A DNA stretch of 64,000 nucleotides from Agrypnia vestita (GCA_016648135.1 JADDOH010000318.1:1-64000), one strand, 5' to 3'; counted from the first letter of the stretch, positions 46,062-58,235 are shown. Notes: generated by a model not told the origin, from the sequence alone. A program made the numbers and translations.

Positions 46062-46209
46062 AAATTCACTGTTCGTGCTTGAAATCGATGCTTTGTCTTT
46101 CTCAGTACTTGGTGGCTCGATCTGTTTCGTAACTTTTTCATTGTTCGAAAGCGCCCACCCCAACAAGTGTGAAGTGAGATATACTCTCACGGGGCTTTCC
46201 TTGGGGGAG
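46062..46209 (+). other. Exon-like interval with splice signals
   Basis: TTTTCTTACAG ends at 46061 and GAG|GTGAGT starts its intron side at 46210. The 148 bp between are open in one frame. The protein is not recognised, and the minus strand is also open, so this is only a candidate. Confidence 0.15.
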
Positions 46210-46293
46210 GTGAGTACTACGTGCCCCACTCGATGCTGCAACAACCGAATGCTTTCTTTTAAAGGCTGTGTTTGTACGAAAGTTAAAATATGA

Positions 46294-46989
46294 TCGTTAA
46301 TTACACTTTATTCAGACGAAAAAATGAATGAAAAATAACTCAATTTTAAGAAAAAACTACGGTAATAACTGTATTATTAACAGAGTCCTAGATACCTATG
46401 ACACGGCCTTTGCAGATCTCGATATTTTATATTTAAGTTTTGAGCAGTTTGCAAAATTCCTTACGTATAAACTCGCGCGATGACATTTTTCTTCCCACAC
46501 ACGTGAACACAACCACGAACACATAAAAATGCGTACACCCAGGGACACATAAAAACACACAAATACATACACTCACACAAACTCACTATTTGACATATTG
46601 TTTTTTCTTATTTTTTTATCGATCCTCGTATATTCCTATGTATATATGTGTTTTCTTGTAATTTGCCCAAGGCTTTGTGCATCAATAATTTATTGTTTTT
46701 TTAAAAGATTAATTCATTAAATGGCTGTAAGAAAACCATTAAATGAAAAATATAATAACTAAAAACATGTAATCGAGGATGTTACAGCACTTAGCAAATT
46801 TTACAGTAATTTAATAGAAATCACAAGAAATGCTTAGAAATCAGTGCGAAATTTTATTCTTTATTTAAGGGGCGACGTAACCGCTGCGCACATCAGTTAA
46901 AAAAGTTAAGCGAGCGCAAAGGACAAATGTTAAATACAGAAGAACAGAAATTGAAAGCTAGACCGTTAACCATAATGTAATTGAAGATT
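46294..46989. other. Intergenic, short CA-rich patch
   Basis: 46495-46585 is rich in ACACA and CACAC-like motifs. No gene. Confidence 0.4.
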
Positions 46990-47185
46990 TTATATTTTAA
47001 TACTCCCATTTCGAGAAGAGGGAAGGAAAGTTATTGTTGTGGGAAGCGTGCCAGGAAGGAGACCTCGTGGATGATCCCCTGAGCTTTGCACCGATCTAAC
47101 CTTAGTTTAAGAAACCTGGAATGGGAGCTAACCGAGATCACGACTCTGAACATGAAGCATACGATAAACAGAGAGAGAATTATTG
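46990..47185 (+). pseudogene. RTE-like LINE ORF2 3' remnant
   Basis: Encodes VVGSVPGRRPRG and, in an adjacent frame, a W-x-x-x-L-T-E-I-T-T-L-N segment. The G-x-R-P-R-G motif and the following D-L-T are the usual end of LINE ORF2. The frame has several stops. Confidence 0.45.
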
Positions 47186-48541
47186 AAATTAAACTTTCCA
47201 TTTTTTTTTAATTCATTTAAATTAATTTAAACTATTAAATATTATTAAATTCTAAGTAGATTAGCTAATAAATTTAATAATGCACATTGATATTCTTTAT
47301 AATGTCACGGGACATGACAATAATGGGAGGCAAATGGAATACTTAAAATAATACAAACTTTTATTTATTACGCAAAAAAACATTGGACACAAATAAAATT
47401 GGAACACTGGTCTAAAATTTATATTTGATAAATGTTTCTGGAATAATTCGATTCACTTATTATTTAATTGTTTCTTAATTCTCACGAATTCAGGCTATTT
47501 TATTGGTTGTATAACATTCTAGAAAGATTGGTTCAACATTTGTAAGTTGAAAAACTCTAGTCCGTCGGTAGGAACTTCCTTTATTTATTATTGCTGGAAT
47601 AAACTACTGATAACACTGCGCTCGCTTCGTTGCTAATTCATGGCGATTAAATGCCACGAACGTCTGACGCCCTTATATTTCGCCCCTTCAGGGTAGGTAA
47701 TAAGTGACATTGGAGTGGTTTTGATATAATGTGTTTTAAACATTCAAAATGTGATATTAAAATTATTGACATTTTTTTCAAATTATAAGTTTAACCACTT
47801 AATAACTATAAAGAGACATGTAATATTCACTAACTGATCTTTACCTGGAATAGAAATAGAAAAAGTATGAATGTTTTTATTCATAACTCATTATGGCCAA
47901 TTGCGGTTAGTGATTTTTACTTCTAAAAGGACGATTTATAGGTTAATAAATGTATTTTTCGATCTTTTGAGACCTTATGATAACTGCCTAGTCATTTCGA
48001 GAGACTTGTGGAGCGTTCTAGAGCTTACGAGAAACCCTAGACGTTTCCAGAGTATTCCGTAGTGTGGTTGTCAGTAAAACCGAGTGATAGATTTCGAGAG
48101 GTTTTGACAGCGCGTAACTTTTTGGTTACTAACATTTCGTGAAAATATTATAATACGATAGACTCAATTATAAACTACAGCTAAAACAGTTACTAACTAA
48201 TGCTTCAAATATGTAGACAAACTAAAACGACTACAATAGAGAAAAATTAAAACTATCGTTAATAAAACACAAAAAGAAGCATGCATGTTTAGACCAGCCA
48301 GATAACCCTTACTTTAAATATGTAAAATCTTACCAATACAAAAAAATCTTCTTCAAAAGCAGACGAAAACAATTTTATATTTCCCACAACATAGTTTAAC
48401 CTTTCCTTTTCCCCATTCATCTCCTTCTCGTCTCGTTACCATGGAACTAGTTTTGTCACTGTACGCTGTATATCATTTATTTCAAATGGCAAAAAACAGC
48501 AAGTGCTACTTTAGTTAAGATAAAAAATACCCCTTGTTTGT
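47186..48541. other. Intergenic, possible LTR debris
   Basis: 47990-48060 (GAGCGTTCTAGAGCTTACGAG, in part) has the GAAC/TTCTAGA-rich character of the LTRs here but no ends. Otherwise AT-rich. Confidence 0.35.
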
Positions 48542-48871
48542 TTGTTCATCCCTGAAGCGATACTTCCAGCGCGGCGGCGGCTGCGAGAGCGGCCCTTATT
48601 CCTGGGGGTGTTTGTTCGCACTCCAATTATATTTATTCCAATACCTGAGGTCGCAAAGGGTGAAATAAGCCGATACCTCCGATTCCTGTTGGGTAAGCGT
48701 TACAGGGGTGTGATTTCATTAGGAATTAACTGGGAATTTTGTGAACTTAAATATTTATTAAGGATACCTAGCCAAATATTTTACGTACATGAACACATTT
48801 TCCGCAACCTCAACGGGACTCCCGTTAGTCGCCAGGCAAATATTTATTATATATATCAAAAAAAAAGTTAA
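48542..48871 (+). other. 109-codon GC-rich open frame, unrecognised
   Basis: The first third is GC-rich (GCGCGGCGGCGGCTGCGAGA) in an AT-rich setting and encodes a proline/arginine-rich stretch. The rest is AT-rich. Starts with TTG rather than ATG. I see no motif, signal peptide or homologue. It could be a GC island near an unseen exon or part of a repeat. Confidence 0.15.
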
Positions 48872-49124
48872 TTAATGGAAATAATGAATATGTACCAAAA
48901 ATGACATATATTTATTTATTTATTCAATAGGTAAATTACATATGATTTTTTTACAACAATAATAACTAATAGATAATAATAATCAAATTATTATATATGT
49001 TATACCTCACCAAAAAAAATCAAGGTTCTTGAGTGTGGTGAGGGATAATCACTTACAAAGAAAAAAATTATATCAATAAAACAAAAATTTCAAAAGAATT
49101 CCTATGTTAATTTTTTTTCAACTA
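48872..49124. other. AT-rich spacer
   Basis: Short TTTA repeats near 48910-48930. Nothing else. Confidence 0.4.
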
Positions 49125-49525
49125 ACCATCACGCCGTTTCCTTTCCGTAGGCAGAGAGGATAGAACGCCATGTTATTCTATCACACCACTTTTGCTCCGG
49201 CTACATTCATACATCTCAAATATGTTCTACGTTGTTGGTTGTTGAGGCTTTTAACAGGGCATCCTGCAATACTTGTGATATCTGATCGTGCCAGGTTTTT
49301 TGCGGACGCCCTCTATTCCTGTTGCCTTCAACACTCGCTCCATATATTGTCTTAACCAATTTTCTCACTCATACGTTCCACATCACCAAAGCATCTTAGC
49401 GCTCCTTTCTTTATTCTATCTACCATACTACAGCCAGCATTACTTTCACTTCTGATTTGTTCATTTCTCACTCTATCGACCAAAGATTTTCCATACAAGC
49501 GTCTGTCTTAGTGACCGCATTTCCA
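49125..49525 (-). pseudogene. RTE-like LINE ORF2 C-terminal remnant
   Basis: Reverse complement aligns with 18640-18957: GCGCTAAGATG(C)TTTGG, GAACGTATGAGTGAG, GGCAACAGGAATAGAGGGCG, ACCTGGCACGATCAGAT, ATGAATGTAGCCGGAGC, and CTCTCTGCCTACGGA before the end. Frameshifts and small insertions interrupt it. This is the longest alignment partner in the window for that family. Confidence 0.7.
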
Positions 49526-49964
49526 CCAATTTTTCAATAAAGAAAATATTATTATTATCTCAAAAGAAAATGTTGTACGAATGTATGAGTTAAACAATTA
49601 ACACAGCATTCACTAAATGAGAGATTTAAATACCTAATGTACATTCCGGCAGTAACTTATGATTCATATCCAAAGGGCTACCGTACCGATTGTTCTGAAG
49701 TCGCCAGACGACAAATTATATGAACCGTATTCGATATGCTTAGTACTTTTTCTTACTAACAATACAAAACAGGTACTCAATATACTCAGACAACTGTCAT
49801 TTAAAGCATCATATTGTTCAGGATGACATCCCATGTGTACATAATTCCAATTGCATGCAATGTGATCTTAGTATTAACATAACAATTAAATAAAAATACC
49901 CTTACAAAAAATGTTATTACTTAATAAGTATTATCTCATCATTATCATTATCTTCATTCCCTTC
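49526..49964. other. Intergenic, nothing recognised
   Basis: No supported feature. Confidence 0.4.
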
Positions 49965-50310
49965 TCTTAGTAGGGTCGGGGGCCCAAAGACTCGATCAGG
50001 TGCTTCCATATTCCCTTATCCTGTGCTGCTTCCGTATGAGTTAATCAATCCAGACCCATTCTGTTTTCATACACTTTTTTGTTGTGGTTTCTCCCGGCTT
50101 AATCTGGGGCGACCTACCCTTCGCCTTTCTTCCGGGGTTGCCGAGAGGATACTTCTTGGTACTCATTCCTCTGGCATTCATAGCACATGTCCAAGCCACC
50201 TCATTTGTAATTTTTCTACGCAGGAGTAGGGGTTCCAAGCCGAGCGTGTGCCTTATGTTGGCACTTCTAACTCTGTACATCACTGTGACTCGCGCTACCC
50301 TCCTTAAAAA
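49965..50310 (-). pseudogene. LINE ORF C-terminal remnant (third family)
   Basis: Minus strand reads MMYRVRSANIRHTLGLEPLL, RKITNEVAWTCAMNARGM, GRKAKGRSPQIKPG and, near the end, SSLWAPDPTKRRE. The order (a basic G-R-x-x-G-R-x segment, then a final G/S-L-W-A-P-D-type end) fits LINE ORF2 C-termini, but the sequence is well diverged. Confidence 0.4.
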
Positions 50311-50394
50311 AAAATTAGATTGTTTATATTAGGTTGATATAATTTATTGTTCACTTTTTCGGGTCCCAGTGGTGCAAGATATGAGGGAGTTTAT

Positions 50395-50590
50395 TAAAAG
50401 TGGGTCGTTCATGTTGAGTTCACTTTCGCACCGTTCATTAGTTCAGTAGTCGTTTAAAAAAATTGACATTTCCAGTCGGTATGAAACGATATGGACATTG
50501 ATTCAACCCCGCCCCGATAAGTTCACTTAAATGAACGACTAGATGAAAGATAGTTCAGTTAACTGAATGAAACTTCCCGTCGCTACTACA
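50395..50590 (+). mobile_element. hAT-like non-autonomous fragment
   Basis: GGGTCGTTCATG, AGTTCACTTT and TTCATTAGTTCAGTAG align in order with the reverse complement of 12090-12195. The far part contains GTTCACTTAAATGAAC and AGTTCAGTTAACTGAA dyads. Ends are not resolved. Confidence 0.4.
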
Positions 50591-51079
50591 TATACATACT
50601 TGGACTTTAAACAGTTCTTTAGAGTTTAGTATAAAAAAAACTAATGCATGATAAACTTTCTACCAAGTGGTTTTTTAGCGTTAAAAATATGTCTGTCCTT
50701 ACACGAGCGTGTTAGAAAATTTTACACGATATTTATTTTCCAAAAACATAAAAAGTGTAATTAATGTCTCCTCGTTATTTACAAACTCCAATGTAAACAA
50801 ACGCATGAGAAGCAGCTGCTTTATTGTGTGCTTTTAAATTAACAAAGAGAACAGGCGTGGTGCGAACACATTAAAAAGGGCAAGTGTTTTCTTTGTTTAA
50901 AACAGCGGTCCTAAACCATTTTAGTCTCACGAATCCCAACATTTTTAAAATGGAGAAGTTTCATGATTTTGATAATACTATATTTAATTTTATGGAATTA
51001 AAATATAGATCAAAATCAATAAACTAGTGAAAAAAAATGAAATCCGTCAATAAATAACAGACACAAAGTATATTAAAGT

Positions 51080-51215
51080 AAGTGTATTTTAGCGCGGAAT
51101 GATTGAGCTCAACTCGCCTGTGACGTCACGCGTCCGCATAGCCAGGCGCCGGAGAACGAGCCGCCATGTACACTGGGTATGAGAGATGACGTCATGAGAC
51201 TCCGACACTTTGAAT
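51080..51215. promoter_or_regulatory. GC-rich island with two CRE sites
   Basis: TGACGTCA occurs exactly at 51121-51128 and 51187-51194. Between them is a GC-rich stretch with CGCGTCCGC, CCAGGCGCCGG and a GCCGCCATGT start-like context. TGACGTCA is the CREB/ATF site. Might be a promoter of a gene outside my recognition, or part of a repeat. Confidence 0.35.
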
Positions 51216-52886
51216 AAAATTGTTCATGCGAGACGCCAATTCAAAATTCTATAACATTGTTAGTTTTTGATATACGTTAATTTTACTTTCAGAATTTCAT
51301 TTAATTTTACTTAAATTTTCATTTGAAAAAAATTGGAAACATCTTTATTGAAGCCATTATATGAATTATAACATTATTTGTATTTTACGTACATGCTGTT
51401 ATCATAAAAAATATCTTAATAAATTCACGATAAATAAATATACTTGCAACTCACAATGTTAGAGAAAAAAAAAAATTTAATACACTAAAGTGAGGAGAAC
51501 ATTTTCCTCTAGATTCTACAAAAAGCAATGCTACACGGTATTCCATAAATAAAATATGGACATTCGTTGTTGTATTATCAACCACTATTGATGTATTTTA
51601 TATTTCACAAAAAGATTCGTGATGATAACAATAATTCCACTGTTCTCAGTAATATATAATTAATGAATTCTAACGGAACGCCTTTAGAAATATTTTTTAA
51701 TAGATTTCCAAGCAGTTTTGATTTGAAAATTGATGCTTTAGATAACATCAACTATAAGTATTGTATTTTTAATATTGTTGAAATACACGTTTCCATACAA
51801 GTATGTACATGTTGCCTTCCCAAAGTATTCTTCATAATTTTTTTCAGGGTTGGATAAGTACTTGAATGTGCTTGAAAGTTGATTTTAAATCAATTGAATC
51901 TTCTACTAAAACCATTTACCATGCACCTTTCCTTGCGTTCGCCATTGATTCATTTTTCCCATACCCCTATTTGGTATACGCGCACCTTTTGGAGTACCAC
52001 GGGTTGAGAATCGCTGCTTCAAATGACATAGTATAATACTCCATACATTTGCCCAGCTACAAATGGCAGACGTGTACAAACATATTTTTTACTTAGGGAG
52101 ATGTAGACATCTGCTTCTTCCAAGCAAACGCGAATGTTTCAAAACACGCACAGGTTTTATACGTTCGCCTCCCGGGACCTGAATAACAATCAGAGTTTTA
52201 ATGAAAATATATATTTATTCCGACACCTTTATAGCTCGTCTTTTAAAATGCGGGATCAACTTCTTTGCAGGCATTTGTATTCAATATTTTTATTGAGTCA
52301 CATTTTGGAAATTTCGCACAACACGTAGTTAACATTATTTTTGGGAAAATCGTGAAAAGATATTCGCGTTCGTGCTTCTGCAAAACATCGCACGGAAAAC
52401 ATGTTTATTAATATTGTAAATCATGAAAACAGACGACATACGTTTGATGTACTTGGAGGTGGGTAAAGATAAATATAGATTTTGTGTAAATGAAGGACCT
52501 TTTCTGCAATCGAGACGAGTGTGAAATATCTTTTTCTTCTTTAATTTGTAATTTGTAACATTTTTTTTAAATTTATTAATAGCATATAACTTTTTATTCG
52601 TTATGGCTTCACAGTTTATTTGTTTACAGAATGGCATATCATTTAATAGATTTGAATTTAAATAATTTTGTAATGTTACTAATATAAAGTATACTTTCAC
52701 ATCTCCATATTATCCCGCAGAGAATGATTCTGCGGAATGGTTCGTAGATACATTTAAAAATCACATAACTAAGATTGTCGAAAGTGGTGAATCTCAAAAT
52801 ATTACCGAACCACGGTGCTTAAAGGTAGTGGAACAAACCCAGTAAAACTGATGATGAGTAGAGAATTAAGATCGCAATTATCTTTT
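51216..52886. other. Intergenic, unassigned 121-codon frame
   Basis: 52335-52700 (minus) is open for 121 codons, rich in Lys, Asn and Tyr, as expected of AT-rich noncoding DNA. No motif. Confidence 0.4.
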
Positions 52887-52985
52887 TGAGACCGTCTCCA
52901 ATCTACCAGAACTTTATTGAGACCATCTCCAATCTACCATAATCTTTATTGAGACCATCTCTAATCGGCCAAAATCTTGTTGATT
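52887..52985 (+). repeat. 31-32 bp tandem repeat, three units
   Basis: Units start TGAGACC(G/A)TCTC at 52887, 52918 and 52950, followed by (C/T)AATC(T/G)(A/G)CC. Confidence 0.85.
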
Positions 52986-53320
52986 CTCAATGTAAACAGT
53001 AGAAACATGCTAAGGTATTTTCATGGATTCATTCCACTCGTGAGTTTATTAAATTTAAAATTAATTTAATGACGGTTATGGATACGTATGTTAATATTTA
53101 TAAATTGGAACGACTTTATAATGTGTAATTTTTTTAAGCTATTAAAATAATAAGTTTGGATGTACATACCAGTAACAGCTATTGAAAAACAGATAAGCGA
53201 AGGGGAAATCCGAGCAAATATAGTCGAGTCAGCGAGAAAAGGTGTTTCAGATTACCTGTTTGTGTAATATTCTCGAATGCAAACTACAAAATCGTATTAC
53301 AATTAAGTTTGTTTCGGATA

Positions 53321-53360
53321 CATAAATGGCAAACCTCGATTACGAGGGTTACCATTTATG
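53321..53360. other. Imperfect 18-bp hairpin
   Basis: CATAAATGGCAAACCTCG faces CGAGGGTTACCATTTATG across a 4-base loop, with two mismatches. Stem length is short for a pre-miRNA. Confidence 0.6.
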
Positions 53361-55187
53361 AGAAATTGAACATTAACAAGAAATTATATTTTCTATATAT
53401 AAAAAGAATTACGCATAATTATACAAATTTTATTTAAATATAATCATCACATATTTATTTAGCTTCCTTCTATAAGTTGTTATATTTTTTTTATATATCT
53501 AATATCCCCCGGTAGTTTTCAAAACATCTTTATTCCACTAAGCATGATTGAATTTTACGTGTTTTCCCATACGGATAGTGGCGGTTTTGCAACCATACGC
53601 CACTTTTATTGAAAAAACTATTGCTGAGACCTGAAACAATATTTAAAATATGCATATTCATTTTTTTATAACAGAAGTGAGGCCGATTGCAGAGTCTGTT
53701 AAGCTTATTGAAGCATACAAGCTGCCTCGGCCCTGATCATCTCCAATGAAGGCTTAGTGCATTAGCCTTTGAGTGATTACAATGCAGTGCTTTGGGTATG
53801 CTTTGTAGCAACTCACCATGAAACCTATTCGTCGGCAGACTCGCGTCCTATCTCATGGCATGGGGATGAAAAGGCTTTCGCCCATAATGCCACCATATCA
53901 TTGTGATCCACGACTATATATTTGTTATATTTGCAGGTAACTAATTTTATCTATTGTAAGAATTAATTATAAATAATTTTTTCGTAAAAAATTCACCTCA
54001 AGAGCGCCTTACACAACAACTTGTTTCGCTTAATCCTACAGTGGTAAATTAAAACTGTTTGCAAACTTTTGAACAGATAAATTTTTTTTGAAGTTTTTAA
54101 GAGTTTTCAGACTTTTCATAAAAAAATGTTTCGGATGCAATCTCTATTATGGAGAGCAGAGAGTGCTGCACTTTAAGGCCTGCCATCATAAATGCCCATT
54201 CACATAACTTAGTCTTCTGGTACTAGTGTTGCGGTTTTACAGTGGCGGGAGAGGAATGACACATACTAAATTAATTTAAGTATTTTATTGATTACTAAGG
54301 TGGCTGGAGTACTGTTCCGTGATTCAGACTAATTTCGCATTAGTCACCCTTTTGTGAAACACTGATCCACGTCATTGATATCGCACTTATTCGCTCATTC
54401 GAAGCACCCCGCATGCAGGTATGTACTCTGGTACTTGCACTGGTTTGCCGCTCGCTTATCTATGACCTTGTCATACGTCAAAATTACACTGTTCCCTATG
54501 TGGCGTCTAGAAGTTCCTCGAAAATGGTCGTGCCTTTCACCGATTCCAGTTTATTCCAAAATGTTGTTGTTATTTAAAAGTGTCGATAAATCCTCCATTA
54601 TGTATTGCTTTTTCATTTACAGCATTTCGTGACAATTTACCTTATTGGTACATACACGCAAATAAAAGAAAAAAATTGTATTAGAAAATACATGAAATCA
54701 TAAAAATACAAAAAGTACATAAAATTGCATTTTATGTATTTATTGATATATCGTATAAATAAAACCCAGCTTTAGGTCTAAGGATTTCTTATGTTGAGAG
54801 TCAAATTTGAAACGATACAAATACATTAAGTTGCAGTGTAATTTCAAATGCCTTAGAAATATTACCTAAAAGTTTTTTCAAATAGAAAAATAAACGACTT
54901 CATTTAACAGTTAAAATTAAAAAATAATAAATGTTTCTGGATTTCTCGCATTCGTCTTATTATTATTAATTTTAATAATACTAACATATTAAACAACATA
55001 TGTGCAATATATCGAATAATGAAGTTGAAAATCATAAGCAGAAGATCAGAACCTATTTTAAGATAATTTCCAACTTGCCAAATTTATTCAGCTTTATGAA
55101 AATTATTTGTATAGTCTTAAGACGCGCATGCTGCGTAAATCCTGAAATACAAATATTTAGTTATTGTGCAATTAAAATCGTTTTAAA
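53361..55187. other. Intergenic, no recognised gene
   Basis: Contains moderately GC-balanced stretches (53680-53920, 54150-54560) that look like old repeats. The frames at 54375-54632 and 55000-55257 lack motifs. Confidence 0.4.
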
Positions 55188-55191
55188 TTAT

Positions 55192-55824
55192 TGTAACGAG
55201 GCTAAAAAAAGAATCACCCACTTCTGTCAAAGTGACAGTTGTTTGAAGTTGGCATAATACTACCGAAGGATCTGGAATCACCTCCGACTTTCGAGAGACA
55301 TCTCCAAAGGTCTGGAAAACGCGAGGAACTTCTCTAAAATGCGGGAAACATCTCGAAATTTCAATGACAGTGTTAGCCAGTATAAATACGACACGCGGGA
55401 GTAACCGGAGAGTTTTCTATGTTTTCCGTGCGCGTTCACAGCGATAATATAATCGAAGGTAGCCAGGTAGCCGCTGGCGACGGGTCAGTCCGGCCAAGCG
55501 AGCAGTAGCGGCGAGAATCCAGTGGTGCCAAGGGAGCAGAGATTCGATAGCGATTCTAGAAAATTTTTATGTGGTGAGATAAACCGAAGCGAAATTAATA
55601 AGTTCGGAAATTGATGGAATATTCTAATGAACAGTGAAAATAGTGTTAAAGCGAATATAAAGTATCTATTTACGAGTGATAAATTACTAAACAGTTTAAT
55701 TTAAGGAATAGCTTAAATTTAATTGCGATAAGTGACCTTGCACGTTAGTTTAATTAATTAATCGGTATTCAATAAATCCTGTATTAAATCCCATTAATTT
55801 CTCCTGCAGCCATGACACATGACA
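55192..55824 (+). mobile_element. Solo LTR (family B), 633 bp, with TTAT duplication
   Basis: Starts TGTAACGAGG and ends CACATGACA. Flanked by TTAT on both sides (55188-55191 and 55825-55828), a perfect 4-bp target duplication typical of Ty3/gypsy-like integration. TATAAATACG at about 55380 and a TTCACAG at about 55437 fit a core promoter. ATTCAATAAATCC lies about 55 bp before the end. No internal region or second LTR is present. Confidence 0.75.
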
Positions 55825-55828
55825 TTAT

Positions 55829-56989
55829 CACAGATTTTTTTTTGGTAGCCATTTATTCCTACAACTTCTTGTATCTTACACTTTTCTTCCAATTCTGACC
55901 AATAGTATATCTAATTTGATATGTTATCAAATGATATCAAATAATCAACCAGAGTTAAATATTATTTTATATCGTTAAGAATAATCGATTACTGTAACAT
56001 TTTTCCTGACAATACAAAGCGTTTTCATAAGTCTCTATTCGTTTTCCATCTCTGGAACAGTTTTGCTTATCTACCGATAGGACGGGTAGTTTGGCAGGAT
56101 CCAGCCATGTACATTTCATCCCTAAAAAACTTTCCCTAGACTTGATGGAGAGCGCTGCGACAGAGAGTGATCACTTGATTAGTCAGGGGACTTCATTTAA
56201 CTCTGTCCAACCTTTTTTTGGATAAGATCAAAGAAAATCTACCACGGATCGTCAGCCAGACCTGATCAGAAAATGTCATGGCCGGTTTATGAATTTATTT
56301 CTCCGACTCGGAAATCATGTTTATAATTCAACTATTATTATTTTAAATACTATTAATAATGTATATTCGTTAAAAAGAGTAGATTAATCACGTAGTATAT
56401 TACTCAAAGGATATAAGGATTCATTGCCACCGAAGTTGATAGCTATTTGAAAATGGATTAAAAAATATTACCTTTTCATTAGACTGTGAAAAAAAAAATT
56501 TAAAATTTAAAATTAAATTAAAAACAAAGGCAACAAACAATACACAAAAGAAAAAAAAATGTTTTGAATGCAGTTACAAAGTATAACTAGTTTAAAATGC
56601 ACATGAATTCTATATTTTATTCAGGAGGTAAATTTTTTTTTGATATGACCATGAGCACCAAATTATTGAGTAATTTGCACCGTTTAAGGATCTATGATTT
56701 TTATATCTGATCTTGCAGGTATCGGGGTTGTAAATACGCAACATTAATAGGGTAAGTGCTATATCCTCTTGTTGTAAATCATCATTTTAATTGAGTGCTA
56801 CCTTTCTAAACAATGACAGAAGAAGTTTTAAATAATCCCATAAAGCAATGAAAAAATCTATAAACTATACAAAAAACATTAATTTATACTTTTTGTACCC
56901 ATTTAAAATTATCATGTTGAGAAACGAGACTATTTAACAATTACGTTGTTTAAACTGAAAACATGTTTTTTGCTAGACGGGAACAAGCT
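55829..56989. other. Intergenic, nothing recognised
   Basis: 56130-56290 has balanced composition and may be an old repeat. No frame. Confidence 0.4.
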
Positions 56990-57065
56990 CACGACATCTG
57001 GCAATCCCAATTGTAATAATTTTGTCGTCTGTCCGTCCATTGTAACTTCACGTAACGTACGTAAC
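56990..57065 (-). repeat. Interspersed repeat fragment
   Basis: Reverse complement of this segment matches 28390-28475, including GGACGGACAGACGAC and AATTGGGAT. Confidence 0.55.
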
Positions 57066-57080
57066 TTCTTTATTATAGTG

Positions 57081-57111
<31 letters not shown>

Positions 57112-58044
57112 CTCTGTAAACCGACATGTAAAAGAGGTACCGTCATTTTTGACCGATTACAGCTAGTTTACTATATTATTTCCGGTAAGTACTGTAAATC
57201 CCCCATCACCATTACTGTTAATCTTGTAAAAAATATTTTATACCAATTTAATTTAATTTTATATCTAAACTTGTTATAAATTATCAGAAGAGTATCGTTA
57301 ATGAACATTTGTATCACCTCCTCGGACCCAGTGTCACCTATAGGTGACATAGATCGACAGTTGGTAAAAAACCTCTCATATCAATGTTTGGCATCGTGTT
57401 CTTTTATAAATTAGTTAAGGTAACCATCAATAGATATTACTAGTGGTATGTTGAATCTCAAATTTGAAATATTTTAAGTACTGATGAATTAAAAGACCAA
57501 TTTGAACTATCCTTTTGGTTCGAGAAGGATAACCAAAGCTGAAAAAACAGGCCCTTAATCTATCGACGGAAATATTATTTTTTATAATTAATCTGTCAAC
57601 TTCTGTAATACTTCAATTCAAATAAAATACAGAATCATTCATTTAATTCTGATTTCAATGCCGATAGAGGCTCGTATTTTGCGTGTTTTGTTTTGCCAAT
57701 TTTGTTCTGATATTATCAAATAAATGACTTGAATTCATGCATAAATGATTAAATGATAGGGATTGAATTCAACGAGAATACATGTAAATAATAGAATTCC
57801 GATATCAGTGACCATTATTTCAATATTAATCAGTGAGCGAATGTTATTTAATTTAAAAACCATCAATTAAGCCACAAGGACTTTGTGGATCGGAAATTGA
57901 AAAATTTGAGTAATTGGTGGCTTTTAAATTTATTTATTAATTAGTTTTTATATGCCTACTTCATGAAGTACATACCTACAAGTAAATGAAGTAAAGATAG
58001 AATCGCTGCAATTAGTTGCAAGGAGCAGATACCTAATAAATAAA
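57066..58044. other. Intergenic with AT microsatellite and palindrome
   Basis: (TA)n at 57081-57108, and a perfect 18-bp palindrome TGTCACCTATAGGTGACA at 57332-57349. No gene. Confidence 0.6.
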
Positions 58045-58235
58045 ATATGAGGCAAATGTTGAACGTAACCGAAAGTAGTCGTACACGAAAGACCTGGCTT
58101 GATCAAAAAAACCAAATATTGGGGAGTGGTCCTGTCAAAAGTTTTAAAAGCTGTAGAGTACCACATCAGAAAAAGTATGAAAGTCAACGAAGCAAAAGTG
58201 TACATTATATTATTCAAAATTCTAGGCAAATATGA
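58045..58235 (+). pseudogene. RTE-like LINE ORF2 C-terminal remnant
   Basis: Encodes RTRKTWLDQKNQILGSGPVK and later YESQRSKSV. At DNA level, AAAGACCTGGCTTGATCAA aligns with AAAGACCTGACACGATCAA of the 18640 copy, and the alignment continues to a ..GAAGCAAAAGTG segment. The last ~30 codons are unrecognisable. Confidence 0.5.

Noticed and set aside
52335..52700. 121-codon minus-strand frame
   Set aside because: Longest frame after mariner, but Lys/Asn/Tyr-rich composition is what AT-rich noncoding DNA gives; no motif or repeat partner.
57332..57352. SP6 promoter or vector contamination
   Set aside because: TAGGTGACATAG is only a partial resemblance and the context is native AT-rich sequence with no vector backbone.
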